13,700 bases of DNA from Anaerolineae bacterium (GTDB lineage Bacteria > Chloroflexota > Anaerolineae > Anaerolineales > Villigracilaceae). Position numbers and translations under genes: made by a program. The DNA is taken from contig JAFLCF010000123.1 in assembly GCA_017303735.1 (NCBI GenBank), forward strand, positions 1-13,700, given 5' to 3'. Below the pieces are notes generated by a model, which was given only the letters and a program-made list of their open reading frames with translations, made no database searches and had not been told where the DNA came from. Shown in pieces: positions 1 to 7,650 of this stretch; the stretch's first letter is position 1; every line of letters begins with the position of its first letter.

Positions 1-11
1 GGGAGTTCGTG

Positions 12-93
12 TGCGCTGGAGAGGACTTGAACCTCCACGTCTTACGACACACGCACCTCAAGCGTGCCTGTCTGCCAATTCCAGCACCAGCGC
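12..93 (-). tRNA. tRNA-Leu (anticodon GAG)
   Basis: Read on the minus strand, this 82-nt element folds as a class II tRNA. The 7-bp acceptor stem is GCGCTGG with CCAGCGC, the discriminator base is A, and the D-arm CTGGAATTGGCAGAC is typical of Leu. The anticodon stem CACGC/GCGTG encloses the loop TTGAGGT. There is a variable arm, and the T-arm is GGAGG-TTCAAGT-CCTCT. The anticodon GAG lies at 57-59 and decodes CUC/CUU leucine codons. The 3' CCA is not encoded (the next bases read CAC), so it must be added by the CCA-adding enzyme. The D-arm and long variable region argue against Ser or Tyr. Confidence 0.96.
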
Positions 94-106
94 GTAAGCA
101 GGCAGT

Positions 107-134
107 ATTATAATCGTGTTACTTTTCTTGTCAA
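107..134 (-). promoter_or_regulatory. Sigma-70-type promoter for tRNA-Leu
   Basis: On the minus strand there is an exact -35 box TTGACA (134-129), a 16-bp spacer and an exact -10 box TATAAT (112-107). The predicted start lies near position 100, about 7 nt before the mature tRNA 5' end at 93. The -10 region is the symmetric sequence ATTATAAT, so a TATAAT also reads on the + strand (109-114) and could serve plsX. No good + strand -35 is visible at the right distance. Confidence 0.85.
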
Positions 135-158
135 GCAAATCAAAATAGGAGATTTTTC

Positions 159-1175
159 ATGGCTCGTATCGTAGTAGATGCAATGGGAAGCGACGATCAT
201 CCTGTGCCGGATATTGTGGGGTCTATCATGGCGGCGCGGGAATATGGGGTGGAGATCATTTTGGTCGGGGATGAGGCAAAGATCAAACCTGTGCTTGAGA
301 AACAGGATACGAAAGGGTTGAACATTCGTGTGGTACATGCCCCCGAGATGTTGACCATGGAAGACAAGGGAGAAGCGCTGGTTTTAAAAGCACGCGCAAA
401 GGATTCGCAAAATTCGATGGCGGTCGGCATGGACATGGTCAAGCGCGGAGAAGCGGATGCCTTCGTAACGGCTGGCAACACCGGGGCAGGCATGGTCTCT
501 GCCCTCTTCCGCCTCGGACGCATCCGCGGGGTGGATCGGCCTGCCCTGGCTCCTATCTTCCCGACAGCGACCGGGACCTGCGTGGTGCTTGATATTGGCG
601 CAAACCCCGATTGCAAGCCGGAGAATTTAATTCAGTTCGGAATTCTTGGAAGTATTTATGCCGAGAAAGTTCGCGGCGTTAAGAACCCCAAGGTTGGGTT
701 GGTTTCGAATGGCGAAGAAGAAGGCAAAGGCAATGAGTTGGTTAAGGGTGCCACTCCCCTTTTCAAAGCATCGAACCTGAATTATTTTGGCAACGTGGAA
801 GGCAAGGAAGTCATTGGCGGCGCAGTGGACGTAGCCGTGACCGATGGCTTTACCGGCAATGTGATGTTGAAGACCTCTGAGGCGGTTGCCAAGTTGATCG
901 TGGATACAATTCGCACCCTGATCAAAAACGGAAATCTGCAAACCAAGATCGGCGGTCTGCTGGTAAAGCCCGCTCTTGGCGCGATCAAGAAACTGCTAGA
1001 CCCTGGCGAACAGGGAGCTGCTCCCATGCTAGGGGTAAACGGACTGGTGTTCATTGGGCATGGGCGCTCAGATGCCTTCGCCATGAAGAACGCCGTGCGG
1101 GTTGCCAAAGAAGCTGTGGATGTTAAAGTTCTGGATGCTATGAAAAACGCCATCGAAGAGAGTTTAAAGAAATAA
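159..1175 (+). CDS. plsX: Phosphate acyltransferase PlsX
   Basis: PlsX transfers the acyl chain from acyl-ACP to inorganic phosphate. The resulting acyl-phosphate feeds PlsY, which makes lysophosphatidate, the first committed step of membrane phospholipid synthesis in most bacteria. It acts at the inner face of the membrane. The 338-aa length is normal for the family. The N-terminus (IVVDAMGSDDHP) matches the PlsX IAVDAMGGDxxP signature with Ser in place of the second Gly. Other family blocks seen are TAGNTGA near residue 105, LDIGANPDCKP, LVSNGEEEGKGN, VTDGFTGNVMLK and the C-terminal GRSDAFAMKNAV. The start is supported by AGGAG 7 nt upstream. The usual partners rpmF and fabH are not adjacent; instead two membrane-protein genes follow, the first after a single base, so the three are probably co-transcribed. 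Confidence 0.95.
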   Translation: MARIVVDAMGSDDHPVPDIVGSIMAAREYGVEIILVGDEAKIKPVLEKQDTKGLNIRVVHAPEMLTMEDKGEALVLKARAKDSQNSMAVGMDMVKRGEADAFVTAGNTGAGMVSALFRLGRIRGVDRPALAPIFPTATGTCVVLDIGANPDCKPENLIQFGILGSIYAEKVRGVKNPKVGLVSNGEEEGKGNELVKGATPLFKASNLNYFGNVEGKEVIGGAVDVAVTDGFTGNVMLKTSEAVAKLIVDTIRTLIKNGNLQTKIGGLLVKPALGAIKKLLDPGEQGAAPMLGVNGLVFIGHGRSDAFAMKNAVRVAKEAVDVKVLDAMKNAIEESLKK

Positions 1176-1176
1176 C

Positions 1177-1872
1177 ATGAAGATCATCAAAAACGAAAAA
1201 CTTATTCAAAGAAATGGAAAGATCGGCAATTGGGTCAGCCTTGGGGCGCTGGCAGTTCTTGGTATTGGTATGTATATTTCCTTTACACAACCCGAACTGT
1301 TCACCTATTCACTGGTGTGTTTAGTAGTCGGTTTCATGCTAACCCAAGTTGGTATGTACATGGGCAACCGCTGGGGGCGTTCTCCGCGCCGCGATGAAAA
1401 ACTGGATGCAGGCATGAAGGGCTTGCATAGTGAATTCCATCTCTATCATTACATGACCCCGGTCTCGCATTTATTGGTAGGACCGGCTGGCGTGTGGGTA
1501 ATTTTGCCCTTTCAACAAGGCGGGACTGTTTCTTTTGAAAAGAATCGCTGGAAGATCAAAGGCGGCGGGTTTATGCAGTCGTACATGCGCATTTTCGGTC
1601 AGGAAGGCATTGGGCGCCCCGAACTCGAAGCGGATAGTGAAGTAGCGGCTGCGAAAAAATACCTTGCGCAAAAGATGGCAGATGAAACCGTCCCTGAGGT
1701 AAAACCCCTATTGGTGTTCACGCATGACCAAGTTGAGGTAGAGGCGGGCGATTCGCCCATCCCGGCGATGAAGCTAAAACAGTTGAAAGGGTTTATGCGT
1801 GAAGAAGCAAAGACCCGTAAGTTGACAAACGACCAGATCCAAAAGATAGCTGCTGCATTGCCCGGGGAATAA
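1177..1872 (+). CDS. Membrane protein with degenerate NERD-like domain
   Basis: This 231-aa protein has two probable transmembrane helices, at about residues 18-37 and 42-63. They are followed by a positively charged stretch (GRSPRRDEK) and a soluble domain at about 75-185. Around residues 97-126 (SHLLVGPAGVWVILPFQQGG...W) it follows the pattern of the NERD nuclease-related domain, DHxxxxPxGxxxIExK...G...W. The acidic and lysine positions of that PD-(D/E)xK-type site are Ser97, Leu110 and Phe112 here, so nuclease activity is unlikely. The role is unknown; a membrane-anchored binding or scaffold domain is possible. It starts one base after plsX and ends one base before the next gene, both junctions reading AATAACATG, so it is very likely translated together with them. 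The NERD assignment is by pattern and needs a profile search. Confidence 0.8.
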   Translation: MKIIKNEKLIQRNGKIGNWVSLGALAVLGIGMYISFTQPELFTYSLVCLVVGFMLTQVGMYMGNRWGRSPRRDEKLDAGMKGLHSEFHLYHYMTPVSHLLVGPAGVWVILPFQQGGTVSFEKNRWKIKGGGFMQSYMRIFGQEGIGRPELEADSEVAAAKKYLAQKMADETVPEVKPLLVFTHDQVEVEAGDSPIPAMKLKQLKGFMREEAKTRKLTNDQIQKIAAALPGE

Positions 1873-1873
1873 C

Positions 1874-3235
1874 ATGCTCAGCCGCATTGCATCTATAAAA
1901 CCTTCGCCAAACCTTGGCAACTATTTGGTTTTGCTCATCCTGATCCTCTGGGGTGCGTTTCGCCTGTCTGTCTATGGTGACCTGTCGCTTTCGATCGCAG
2001 GCAACGACACGATCACATTCGTAGAAGGGTCGCAAGTTCCGCTGTTCTCCGCAGACATGATGACCGGCAGACGCTTACTAACGACCAATTTAATCTATAA
2101 AATTTTTGAACCTAATTCAGGTTATGAAATTCTAGTAAATGGTTCATTGGAAACTTCAAGACGTGTCTTTCAGGAAGGCTTTGATGGCATCGTCATTCTG
2201 CAAACCATCCTTTCGATTCTTGGTTGGAGTGCATTGACTGGGGTTGTTTCAGCAAATATGCAAAGCCTCGCGGCAAAACTGATGACGGCGCTGTTGATCC
2301 CTGCTTTTGGATATACTCCGCAGATCGCCGACTGGGATAGCATTCTGATGTCTGAATCACTGACATTTTCAATGTTTGTGCTTCAGCTTGCATTGTTGAT
2401 CCATATTGTCTTTGTGCTGTATAAGAACCCTGAAGCAAAAGTTACCCCGTGGATGATCGCTTGGGGAATTGCGTATTTCTTTTGGGCAAATCTGAGAGAC
2501 ACAAATAATTACGCCGCCCTGGTCATGATCGGGTTGGCTGGGTTAACTTTATTCTTCCCACGCTTCAGAAAGCATAAGGCGTTGATCGGCGTCATCGGCT
2601 TTAGCCTCGTACTCTTCATGGTCGGGTTGGTCACCTTCCAACAGAGTGGGCGGTCACTGATCTCGACCATCAATATTTATATTGGTGATATTTTTCCACA
2701 TCCTGCCCGGGTGGATTTTATGCAGACCGAGTTGGGCATGCCGACCCCTGAAACGCCTGAGTTCCACACCTGGTTTGAAGAACACGGAGTGACTGGTGCA
2801 ACGCGTTTCATTTTTGCACACCCCGGGTATGCGCTCGAAAAACTCATTCGCGATTTTCCCAATGCCTTTAAACAGGGGACGCAATCTTATTTTGTCATGC
2901 CTGAGATCAAAGTCCTGCGCACCCGCCTGATCGCATTGGGAGAAAGCCTGCACACGGAAACATCCACGCCGTTTCTGATCGGCATCGTCCTGCTATCGGG
3001 CATCCTATTCGCTGGGTTTACAAATCATACAAACACCTCCCAACCCTGGGCGTGGATCGGTCTCTATCTATTCCTAACGGCTTCGATCGCCATCGTGCCC
3101 ACCATCCTTGGCGATACCTGGGCACTGCATCGTCACACCATCTTTTCCATTGCTATGTACCGGCTCGGCATGTGGGTCTTTGCCTTGATCTTGATGGATA
3201 TCGCCCTGACCAAAAACGTAACTCAGAATGTATAA
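1874..3235 (+). CDS. Polytopic membrane protein, possible GT-C glycosyltransferase
   Basis: This 453-aa protein has roughly ten hydrophobic helices, at about 16-33, 104-127, 131-147, 164-184, 192-206, 213-229, 236-253, 366-382, 391-411 and 431-446. A long first loop (34-103) and a second large loop (254-365) probably face outside. The first loop carries acidic residues (GND at 43-45). The motif DWDSILMSESL (153-163) and the late LHRHTIF (419-425) recall lipid-linked-sugar glycosyltransferases of the GT-C fold (ArnT/PMT type), but no single motif proves it. GGGGA six bases before ATG acts as the ribosome site, and the gene begins one base after the NERD-like gene. With plsX upstream, a role in envelope lipid or glycan assembly is plausible but inferred. 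It could equally be an uncharacterised membrane family. Confidence 0.82.
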   Translation: MLSRIASIKPSPNLGNYLVLLILILWGAFRLSVYGDLSLSIAGNDTITFVEGSQVPLFSADMMTGRRLLTTNLIYKIFEPNSGYEILVNGSLETSRRVFQEGFDGIVILQTILSILGWSALTGVVSANMQSLAAKLMTALLIPAFGYTPQIADWDSILMSESLTFSMFVLQLALLIHIVFVLYKNPEAKVTPWMIAWGIAYFFWANLRDTNNYAALVMIGLAGLTLFFPRFRKHKALIGVIGFSLVLFMVGLVTFQQSGRSLISTINIYIGDIFPHPARVDFMQTELGMPTPETPEFHTWFEEHGVTGATRFIFAHPGYALEKLIRDFPNAFKQGTQSYFVMPEIKVLRTRLIALGESLHTETSTPFLIGIVLLSGILFAGFTNHTNTSQPWAWIGLYLFLTASIAIVPTILGDTWALHRHTIFSIAMYRLGMWVFALILMDIALTKNVTQNV

Positions 3236-3265
3236 ATAGTTTGCGCATTTCGAATTACGTCATTA

Positions 3266-3283
3266 TGGTACACTTGTTCTAAT
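3266..3283 (+). promoter_or_regulatory. Extended -10 promoter, likely leaderless start for dinG
   Basis: TGGTACACT (3266-3274) fits an extended -10 element (TGn followed by TACACT, 4 of 6 matches to TATAAT). Only nine bases separate it from the dinG ATG. No purine-rich ribosome site lies in that interval (TTGTTCTAAT), so transcription would begin about 2-3 nt before or at the start codon. No convincing -35 is seen. The layout matches the stronger promoter before the DUF1684 gene. Confidence 0.5.
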
Positions 3284-6085
3284 ATGACCATCATTGTTTC
3301 ATTAGACATCGAATCGACTGGGTTGGACGAAGAACGCGACGCGATCATCGAGATCGCCGCAGTTCGTTTTAATGGCAAACGCAAGGAAGATGAATTCAAC
3401 ACCCTCATCAACCCCGGCAGGCAGATTCCCGACTTCATCACCGGGTTGACCGGCATCGACAATGCCATGGTGCGGCAGGCGCCGCGTCTGCGTGACATCC
3501 AACAAGAACTGATCGCCTTCGTTGGTGATGCGCCCATCCTCGGGCATAACGTCAAATTCGATATTGGCTTCTTACGCAAGGCGGGTCTCTTTCAGTATCA
3601 ACAAACCATTGATACTCTCGAACTCGCCTCCGTGCTCATGCCTACCGCCAGCCGTTACAACCTCGGCTCACTTGGCAAACAACTCGGCATTCCCCTACCC
3701 GCCACCCACCGCGCACTGGACGATGCTCTCGTTACTCATGCATGTTATTTAAAATTATTTGAGAAGGCGCAAGAACTTCCACTCGAAGTATTGGAAGAGA
3801 TCGCTGACCTCGGTAACTTCGCTACATGGGATTCGAACTGGGTCTTTGAACAAGCGCTGCGAGCCATGGTCAAAGAAGGCATCAAGCCTAAGCAGACGAA
3901 AACCCGCGCCTCTTTATCCAAGCCGGTATTTGCCTCTGCATCCGAGCAGGATGCCCCGCCGGTCACGCGGACTGAAGAGCCGATTCCGCTCGACCCCGAG
4001 GAGGCTGCTGCCGTTTTAGAATATGGTGGACCCTTCTCGCAATATTTTGAATCATACGAACACCGCGGCGAGCAAGTGGAAATGCTCAAAGCGGTAGCAA
4101 ATGCCCTTTCCACGGGCGGACATCTCCTCGTGGAAGCAGGAACCGGCGTGGGTAAATCTTTTGCGTATCTCGTGCCTGCGGCGTTGTTTGCGTATCAAAA
4201 CAATACGCGTGTGGTCGTTTCGACCAACACTATCAACCTGCAAGACCAACTCATCAAGAAAGACATCCCCGATTTGCAAGCCGCGTTGAATTTGAATGTG
4301 CGCGCTGCCGTCTTGAAGGGACGTTCGAATTACCTCTGTCCGCGCCGCTTTCAATACCTGCGCTCGCATGGACCCGCCAACGCCACCGAAATGCGTGTGC
4401 TGGCGAAGCTCATCGTCTGGCAGGTGGAGAATTCCAGCGGCGACCGTAACGACCTCAATTTTCAAGGTCCGCTCGAACGTGAGGTGTGGAGCCGACTCTC
4501 AGCGGAGGATGATAACTGCACAACAGAGGCATGCCTCGGTCGAATGGGAGGCGTGTGTCCTTTCTATCGTGCCAAACAGGCGGCGCAGAATTCCCACATC
4601 CTGATCGTCAATCATGCCTTGTTGTTATCCGATGTTTCGACCGGCAGTAAAGTGCTGCCCGAATATGATTACCTAATCGTGGACGAAGCGCACCATATGG
4701 AAACCGCTGTGACCAACGCGCTCTCGTTCCGTATGACCCAGGGTGACCTTGAGCGCATGTTGAAAGAACTGGGTGGTTCATCGGCAGGCTTGCTCGGCAC
4801 GATCCTGACCGACACTCACGACTCTTTGCGACCATCAGACTTTGGCTTGTTTCAGCAAAAAACAAAACGCGCCACCGACCAATCTTTCCGCGTGGAGCAG
4901 CTTTCGAAAGAATTTTTCTTGTTTCTGGGCGAGTTCATCAAAGCCCAACGTGAGGGACAACCGCAAAGCAATTACTCATGGCAATTGCGCATCACGCCGT
5001 CTACACGCCTGCTGCAAGGCTGGGACGACCTCGAAATGGTTTGGGGGCAGATCAGCGAAACGATGACAAACTTGCTCAAGACTCTCGATGACCTTTACAA
5101 ATCGCTTGGCGAGTTATACAACGACGGGCATGATGAAGTGGAAGATGTAATGGGCAGTTTGGGCACTCTCATCCGCCGCCTAACCGAAGCAGAGACTGCC
5201 GCCTCGGGGTTGATGCATAAACCCACCAATGACCTGATCTATTGGATCGATGTCAACCCGCGCGGTGAAAGACTTTCTTTGAATGCCGCCCCCCTGCGTG
5301 TGGGACCCTTGGTTCAAAAACATTTATGGTACGAAAAAGCCAGCGTCATCATGGCATCTGCTACGCTGACGACACACGGCGAGTTCAACTACATCCGCAA
5401 CACGTTGGACGCCGCCGAAGTGGACGTGCTGGCACTTGGCTCGCCCTTTGATTACGAATCCAGCACCCTGCTATACGTCCCGAGCGACATGCCAGAACCG
5501 AACGCATTCAACTATCAGCAAATGTTGGATAAAGCTATCATTGAGACCGCCAAAGCCACCGGCGGGCGGATGCTGGTGCTGTTCACCTCGTATGCCGCGC
5601 TGAAAAAAACATCACAAACCATTATGGGACCCCTGGCACGAGAAGATATTTTCGTATACGAACAAGGCGAAGGGACATCACCCACTGCTTTGCTTGAATC
5701 CTTTAAAACTACAGACCGCGCCGTGCTTTTGGGAACGCGCTCCTTCTGGGAAGGTGTGGACGTGCCCGGCGATTCACTTTCGGTGGTCTTCATCACCAAA
5801 TTACCCTTTGAAGTGCCGTCTGACCCGATCATCTCGGCACGCTCAGAACTGTACGAAGATTCCTTCAACGAATATTACCTACCCGAAGCCATTCTCAAAT
5901 TCCGGCAGGGATTTGGTCGCCTGATCCGCACTGCGTCTGATCGTGGCATCGTCGCCATTCTCGACCGACGTGTGTTGACCAAGCAATATGGCAGGATGTT
6001 CTTAGAGTCACTACCTCCATGCACCGCAAGGCAGGGTCCCATCGCGAATTTGCCAAAGATGGCAGGTCAGTGGCTGGGGACGTAA
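3284..6085 (+). CDS. dinG: DinG-family helicase with N-terminal DEDDh exonuclease
   Basis: This 933-aa fusion protein acts on DNA in repair and recombination. Residues 1-165 are an epsilon-like 3'-5' exonuclease domain with all DEDDh residues: D8 and E10 in SLDIEST, D93 in GHNVKFD, and H142/D147 in HRALDD. From about 255 on is an XPD/DinG-type superfamily 2 helicase. It has Walker A GTGVGKS (K291), STNTINLQDQ, DEAH box 467-470, SATLTT, motif V SFWEGVD (820-826) and motif VI QGFGRLIR (875-882). Four cysteines (C352, C412, C417, C425) sit between Walker A and the DEAH box, where XPD-type helicases bind a 4Fe-4S cluster. The start at 3284 gives the DIE motif its normal N-terminal position. There is no Shine-Dalgarno sequence. 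A strong terminator follows. Confidence 0.94.
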   Translation: MTIIVSLDIESTGLDEERDAIIEIAAVRFNGKRKEDEFNTLINPGRQIPDFITGLTGIDNAMVRQAPRLRDIQQELIAFVGDAPILGHNVKFDIGFLRKAGLFQYQQTIDTLELASVLMPTASRYNLGSLGKQLGIPLPATHRALDDALVTHACYLKLFEKAQELPLEVLEEIADLGNFATWDSNWVFEQALRAMVKEGIKPKQTKTRASLSKPVFASASEQDAPPVTRTEEPIPLDPEEAAAVLEYGGPFSQYFESYEHRGEQVEMLKAVANALSTGGHLLVEAGTGVGKSFAYLVPAALFAYQNNTRVVVSTNTINLQDQLIKKDIPDLQAALNLNVRAAVLKGRSNYLCPRRFQYLRSHGPANATEMRVLAKLIVWQVENSSGDRNDLNFQGPLEREVWSRLSAEDDNCTTEACLGRMGGVCPFYRAKQAAQNSHILIVNHALLLSDVSTGSKVLPEYDYLIVDEAHHMETAVTNALSFRMTQGDLERMLKELGGSSAGLLGTILTDTHDSLRPSDFGLFQQKTKRATDQSFRVEQLSKEFFLFLGEFIKAQREGQPQSNYSWQLRITPSTRLLQGWDDLEMVWGQISETMTNLLKTLDDLYKSLGELYNDGHDEVEDVMGSLGTLIRRLTEAETAASGLMHKPTNDLIYWIDVNPRGERLSLNAAPLRVGPLVQKHLWYEKASVIMASATLTTHGEFNYIRNTLDAAEVDVLALGSPFDYESSTLLYVPSDMPEPNAFNYQQMLDKAIIETAKATGGRMLVLFTSYAALKKTSQTIMGPLAREDIFVYEQGEGTSPTALLESFKTTDRAVLLGTRSFWEGVDVPGDSLSVVFITKLPFEVPSDPIISARSELYEDSFNEYYLPEAILKFRQGFGRLIRTASDRGIVAILDRRVLTKQYGRMFLESLPPCTARQGPIANLPKMAGQWLGT

Positions 6086-6157
6086 GGAAAAAACCTTTAG
6101 GGAGATTTTTCCATGAATGGAAAAAGACTCTTACCTATCTTGTCTATATGAAAACAT

Positions 6158-6198
6158 AACTCACCTCGAAAATAAGGTTTCGGGGTGAGTTCGTTTTT
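6158..6198 (+). terminator. Intrinsic terminator after dinG
   Basis: A 14-bp stem (6158-6171 with 6178-6191) has a single T:G wobble and a 6-nt loop (ATAAGG). On the + strand it is followed by CGTTTTT. It lies 73 bp after the dinG stop. The first part of the gap holds a 12-codon reading frame (6113-6151) preceded by AGGGAG, described among the findings. Confidence 0.88.
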
Positions 6199-6205
6199 AA
6201 GAGCA

Positions 6206-6282
6206 ATAGGACGCGGATAAACGCTGAAAACGCGGATTCTTTAATCCCTTTCCGCGTAAATCCGCGCTCGTCCGCGTCCTAT
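6206..6282. repeat. Palindromic CGCGGAT repeat element
   Basis: This 77-bp imperfect palindrome has outer arms ATAGGACGCGGA (6206-6217) and TCCGCGTCCTAT (6271-6282) that pair perfectly over 12 bp. Inner arms ACGCGGA (6230-6236) and TCCGCGT (6251-6257) pair over 7 bp around a 14-nt loop. The unit ACGCGGAT occurs twice on the left arm and TCCGCG three times on the right, so it is also built of short direct repeats. The element sits between the convergent dinG and HD-GYP genes, right behind the dinG terminator. It resembles dispersed REP-like or MITE-like palindromes of bacterial intergenic regions. The transcript would fold strongly on either strand. No other copy is seen in this window. Confidence 0.75.
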
Positions 6283-6326
6283 AATAAATTTAAGGTTAAC
6301 TATCTTTTCATTGCAGAACCAACGGA

Positions 6327-7619
6327 CTAACTTACCTTCGCCGTCGCCCTCAACACCTTATCATCCAACCCCAAAAACGCATCCACTACTTGCGGGTCGA
6401 AGTGCTTGCCCGAATCTTCGCGGATCTTTTCTTTCACGTCGGCGGGCTTGAGTCCCTTTCGGTAGGGGCGATCTGAGACCAGCGCATCCCACACATCCAC
6501 TACAGCGAAGATACGCGCCGCCAGTGGAATATCTTCCTTGCTCAAGCCTTGCGGGTAACCCGTGCCGTCCCATTTTTCGTGGTGACAATAGGGAATGTCC
6601 AAGGCGGGGTGCAGGAACTTGATCGGGTTGAGCATCTCATAAGCGTAGACTGGATGCTTCTGGATCAGAATCCGCTCTTCAGGAGTCAGCGCCGCGGGTT
6701 TGAGCAAAATCCCATCGGGGATCGCCATCTTGCCAATGTCATGCAATAATGCGCCGCGCTCAATATGCACAAGGCTGGCTTCATCCACGCCCATTTTGCG
6801 GGCAAGTTCCTCGGTCAACGCCGTCACGCGTTTGGTGTGTCCTTCGGTTTCCTTGTCGCGCAAGTCCAGGGCGCGCACCCAGCCCTCTAGCGTGGCGCGA
6901 TACGCGGTTTGTAATTCCGCGTTGCTTTCCTGCAACCCATCAAAGAGACGCGCATTCTCAATAGCAACTGCCGCCTGGTTGGCGAAGGTTGAGATCAAAC
7001 CCAGTTCATCGGTATGAAATATGCCAGACTGAGCGCGGTTGTCCACATAGATCACGCCGATCAGGTCATCCTTCACCTTCAACGGCGCGCACAAAATGGA
7101 CAAGAGCTGATACGCCGCCACACTCGCCTGCTGACCAAAACGCGGGTCATCTTTGGCATTGGTGGTTAAGACCGCTTCACCCTTCTCCAGCACCTGGCGC
7201 ACAATACTTTTACTGATCGCGAAGGCGTCTTCGGGCAGGTCGTGATGTTTCGTATCACGTGCGATCTGCACGCGAAAATCGCCGCTCTCATCGCGCAACA
7301 TCAGGAATCCACGTTCGGCTTTCATCAGCACGATCAAAGTATCCATCACCTCGTCCAACACGCGCTTCAAACCCAACGATGAGTTGATCACACTTCCCAC
7401 GCCAGCCAGCGCCTCCATGCGTTCGCGCTGAAAATTAAAGCGGGCTTGGGTATCCTCTTTCAAGCGGGCAAGGCTGCGCACGAGTTCGGTCAATTCCAGG
7501 TTGATCGAAGAAACTTGCGGGTTGCCGATGCTGCTCAGTCGCACCATCGTCTGCATCATCTTCTTCTGCACCGCCTCGATTTCATTAAGAATGCTTTCCT
7601 CTGTGCGAATATTTGCCAT
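6327..7619 (-). CDS. GAF and HD-GYP domain protein, probable c-di-GMP phosphodiesterase
   Basis: This is a 430-aa cytoplasmic signalling protein without membrane helices. Residues 1-70 are helical and probably coiled coil. Residues about 80-225 form a GAF sensor domain, ending in the signalling helix NQAAVAIENARLFDGLQESNAEL. Residues about 240-425 form an HD-GYP phosphohydrolase with the metal and substrate residues in place: H261 (GHTKRV), HDIGK (293-297), H322, HHEKWDGTGYP (346-356), D375 and RPYRKGL. Active family members hydrolyse cyclic di-GMP, or cGAMP in some. The ligand of the GAF domain cannot be read from sequence. AAGGAG lies about 8 nt before the ATG, and the stop codon is TAG. 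It lies 31 bp downstream of dcd on the same strand, so the two are probably co-transcribed although their jobs look unrelated. Confidence 0.92.
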   Translation of the reverse strand: MANIRTEESILNEIEAVQKKMMQTMVRLSSIGNPQVSSINLELTELVRSLARLKEDTQARFNFQRERMEALAGVGSVINSSLGLKRVLDEVMDTLIVLMKAERGFLMLRDESGDFRVQIARDTKHHDLPEDAFAISKSIVRQVLEKGEAVLTTNAKDDPRFGQQASVAAYQLLSILCAPLKVKDDLIGVIYVDNRAQSGIFHTDELGLISTFANQAAVAIENARLFDGLQESNAELQTAYRATLEGWVRALDLRDKETEGHTKRVTALTEELARKMGVDEASLVHIERGALLHDIGKMAIPDGILLKPAALTPEERILIQKHPVYAYEMLNPIKFLHPALDIPYCHHEKWDGTGYPQGLSKEDIPLAARIFAVVDVWDALVSDRPYRKGLKPADVKEKIREDSGKHFDPQVVDAFLGLDDKVLRATAKVS

Positions 7620-7650
7620 GGCTGAAACTCCTTAATAAAAGCGCAAAACC

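Noticed and set aside
197..1153. Long minus-strand reading frames opposite plsX (also opposite dinG, dcd, ecfT and others)
   Set aside because: They are antisense or out-of-frame shadows of clear family genes, with no ribosome sites or recognisable protein motifs.
1177..1872. Defence nuclease (active NERD protein)
   Set aside because: The nuclease-type catalytic residues are replaced and the gene sits in a plsX operon without other defence genes.
3284..6085. DinG/exonuclease as part of a phage-defence or CRISPR-associated system
   Set aside because: No cas gene, repeat array, partner gene or mobile context is present. The domain set is that of chromosomal DinG repair helicases.
6086..6120. 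Repeated GGAAAAA/TTTTTCC blocks just after dinG as a terminator
   Set aside because: The stem is A/T rich and short and no T tract follows. The real terminator lies at 6158-6198.
6206..6282. CRISPR repeat or tRNA-like element
   Set aside because: Only one palindromic unit with no spacers, and no tRNA arms or anticodon stem.
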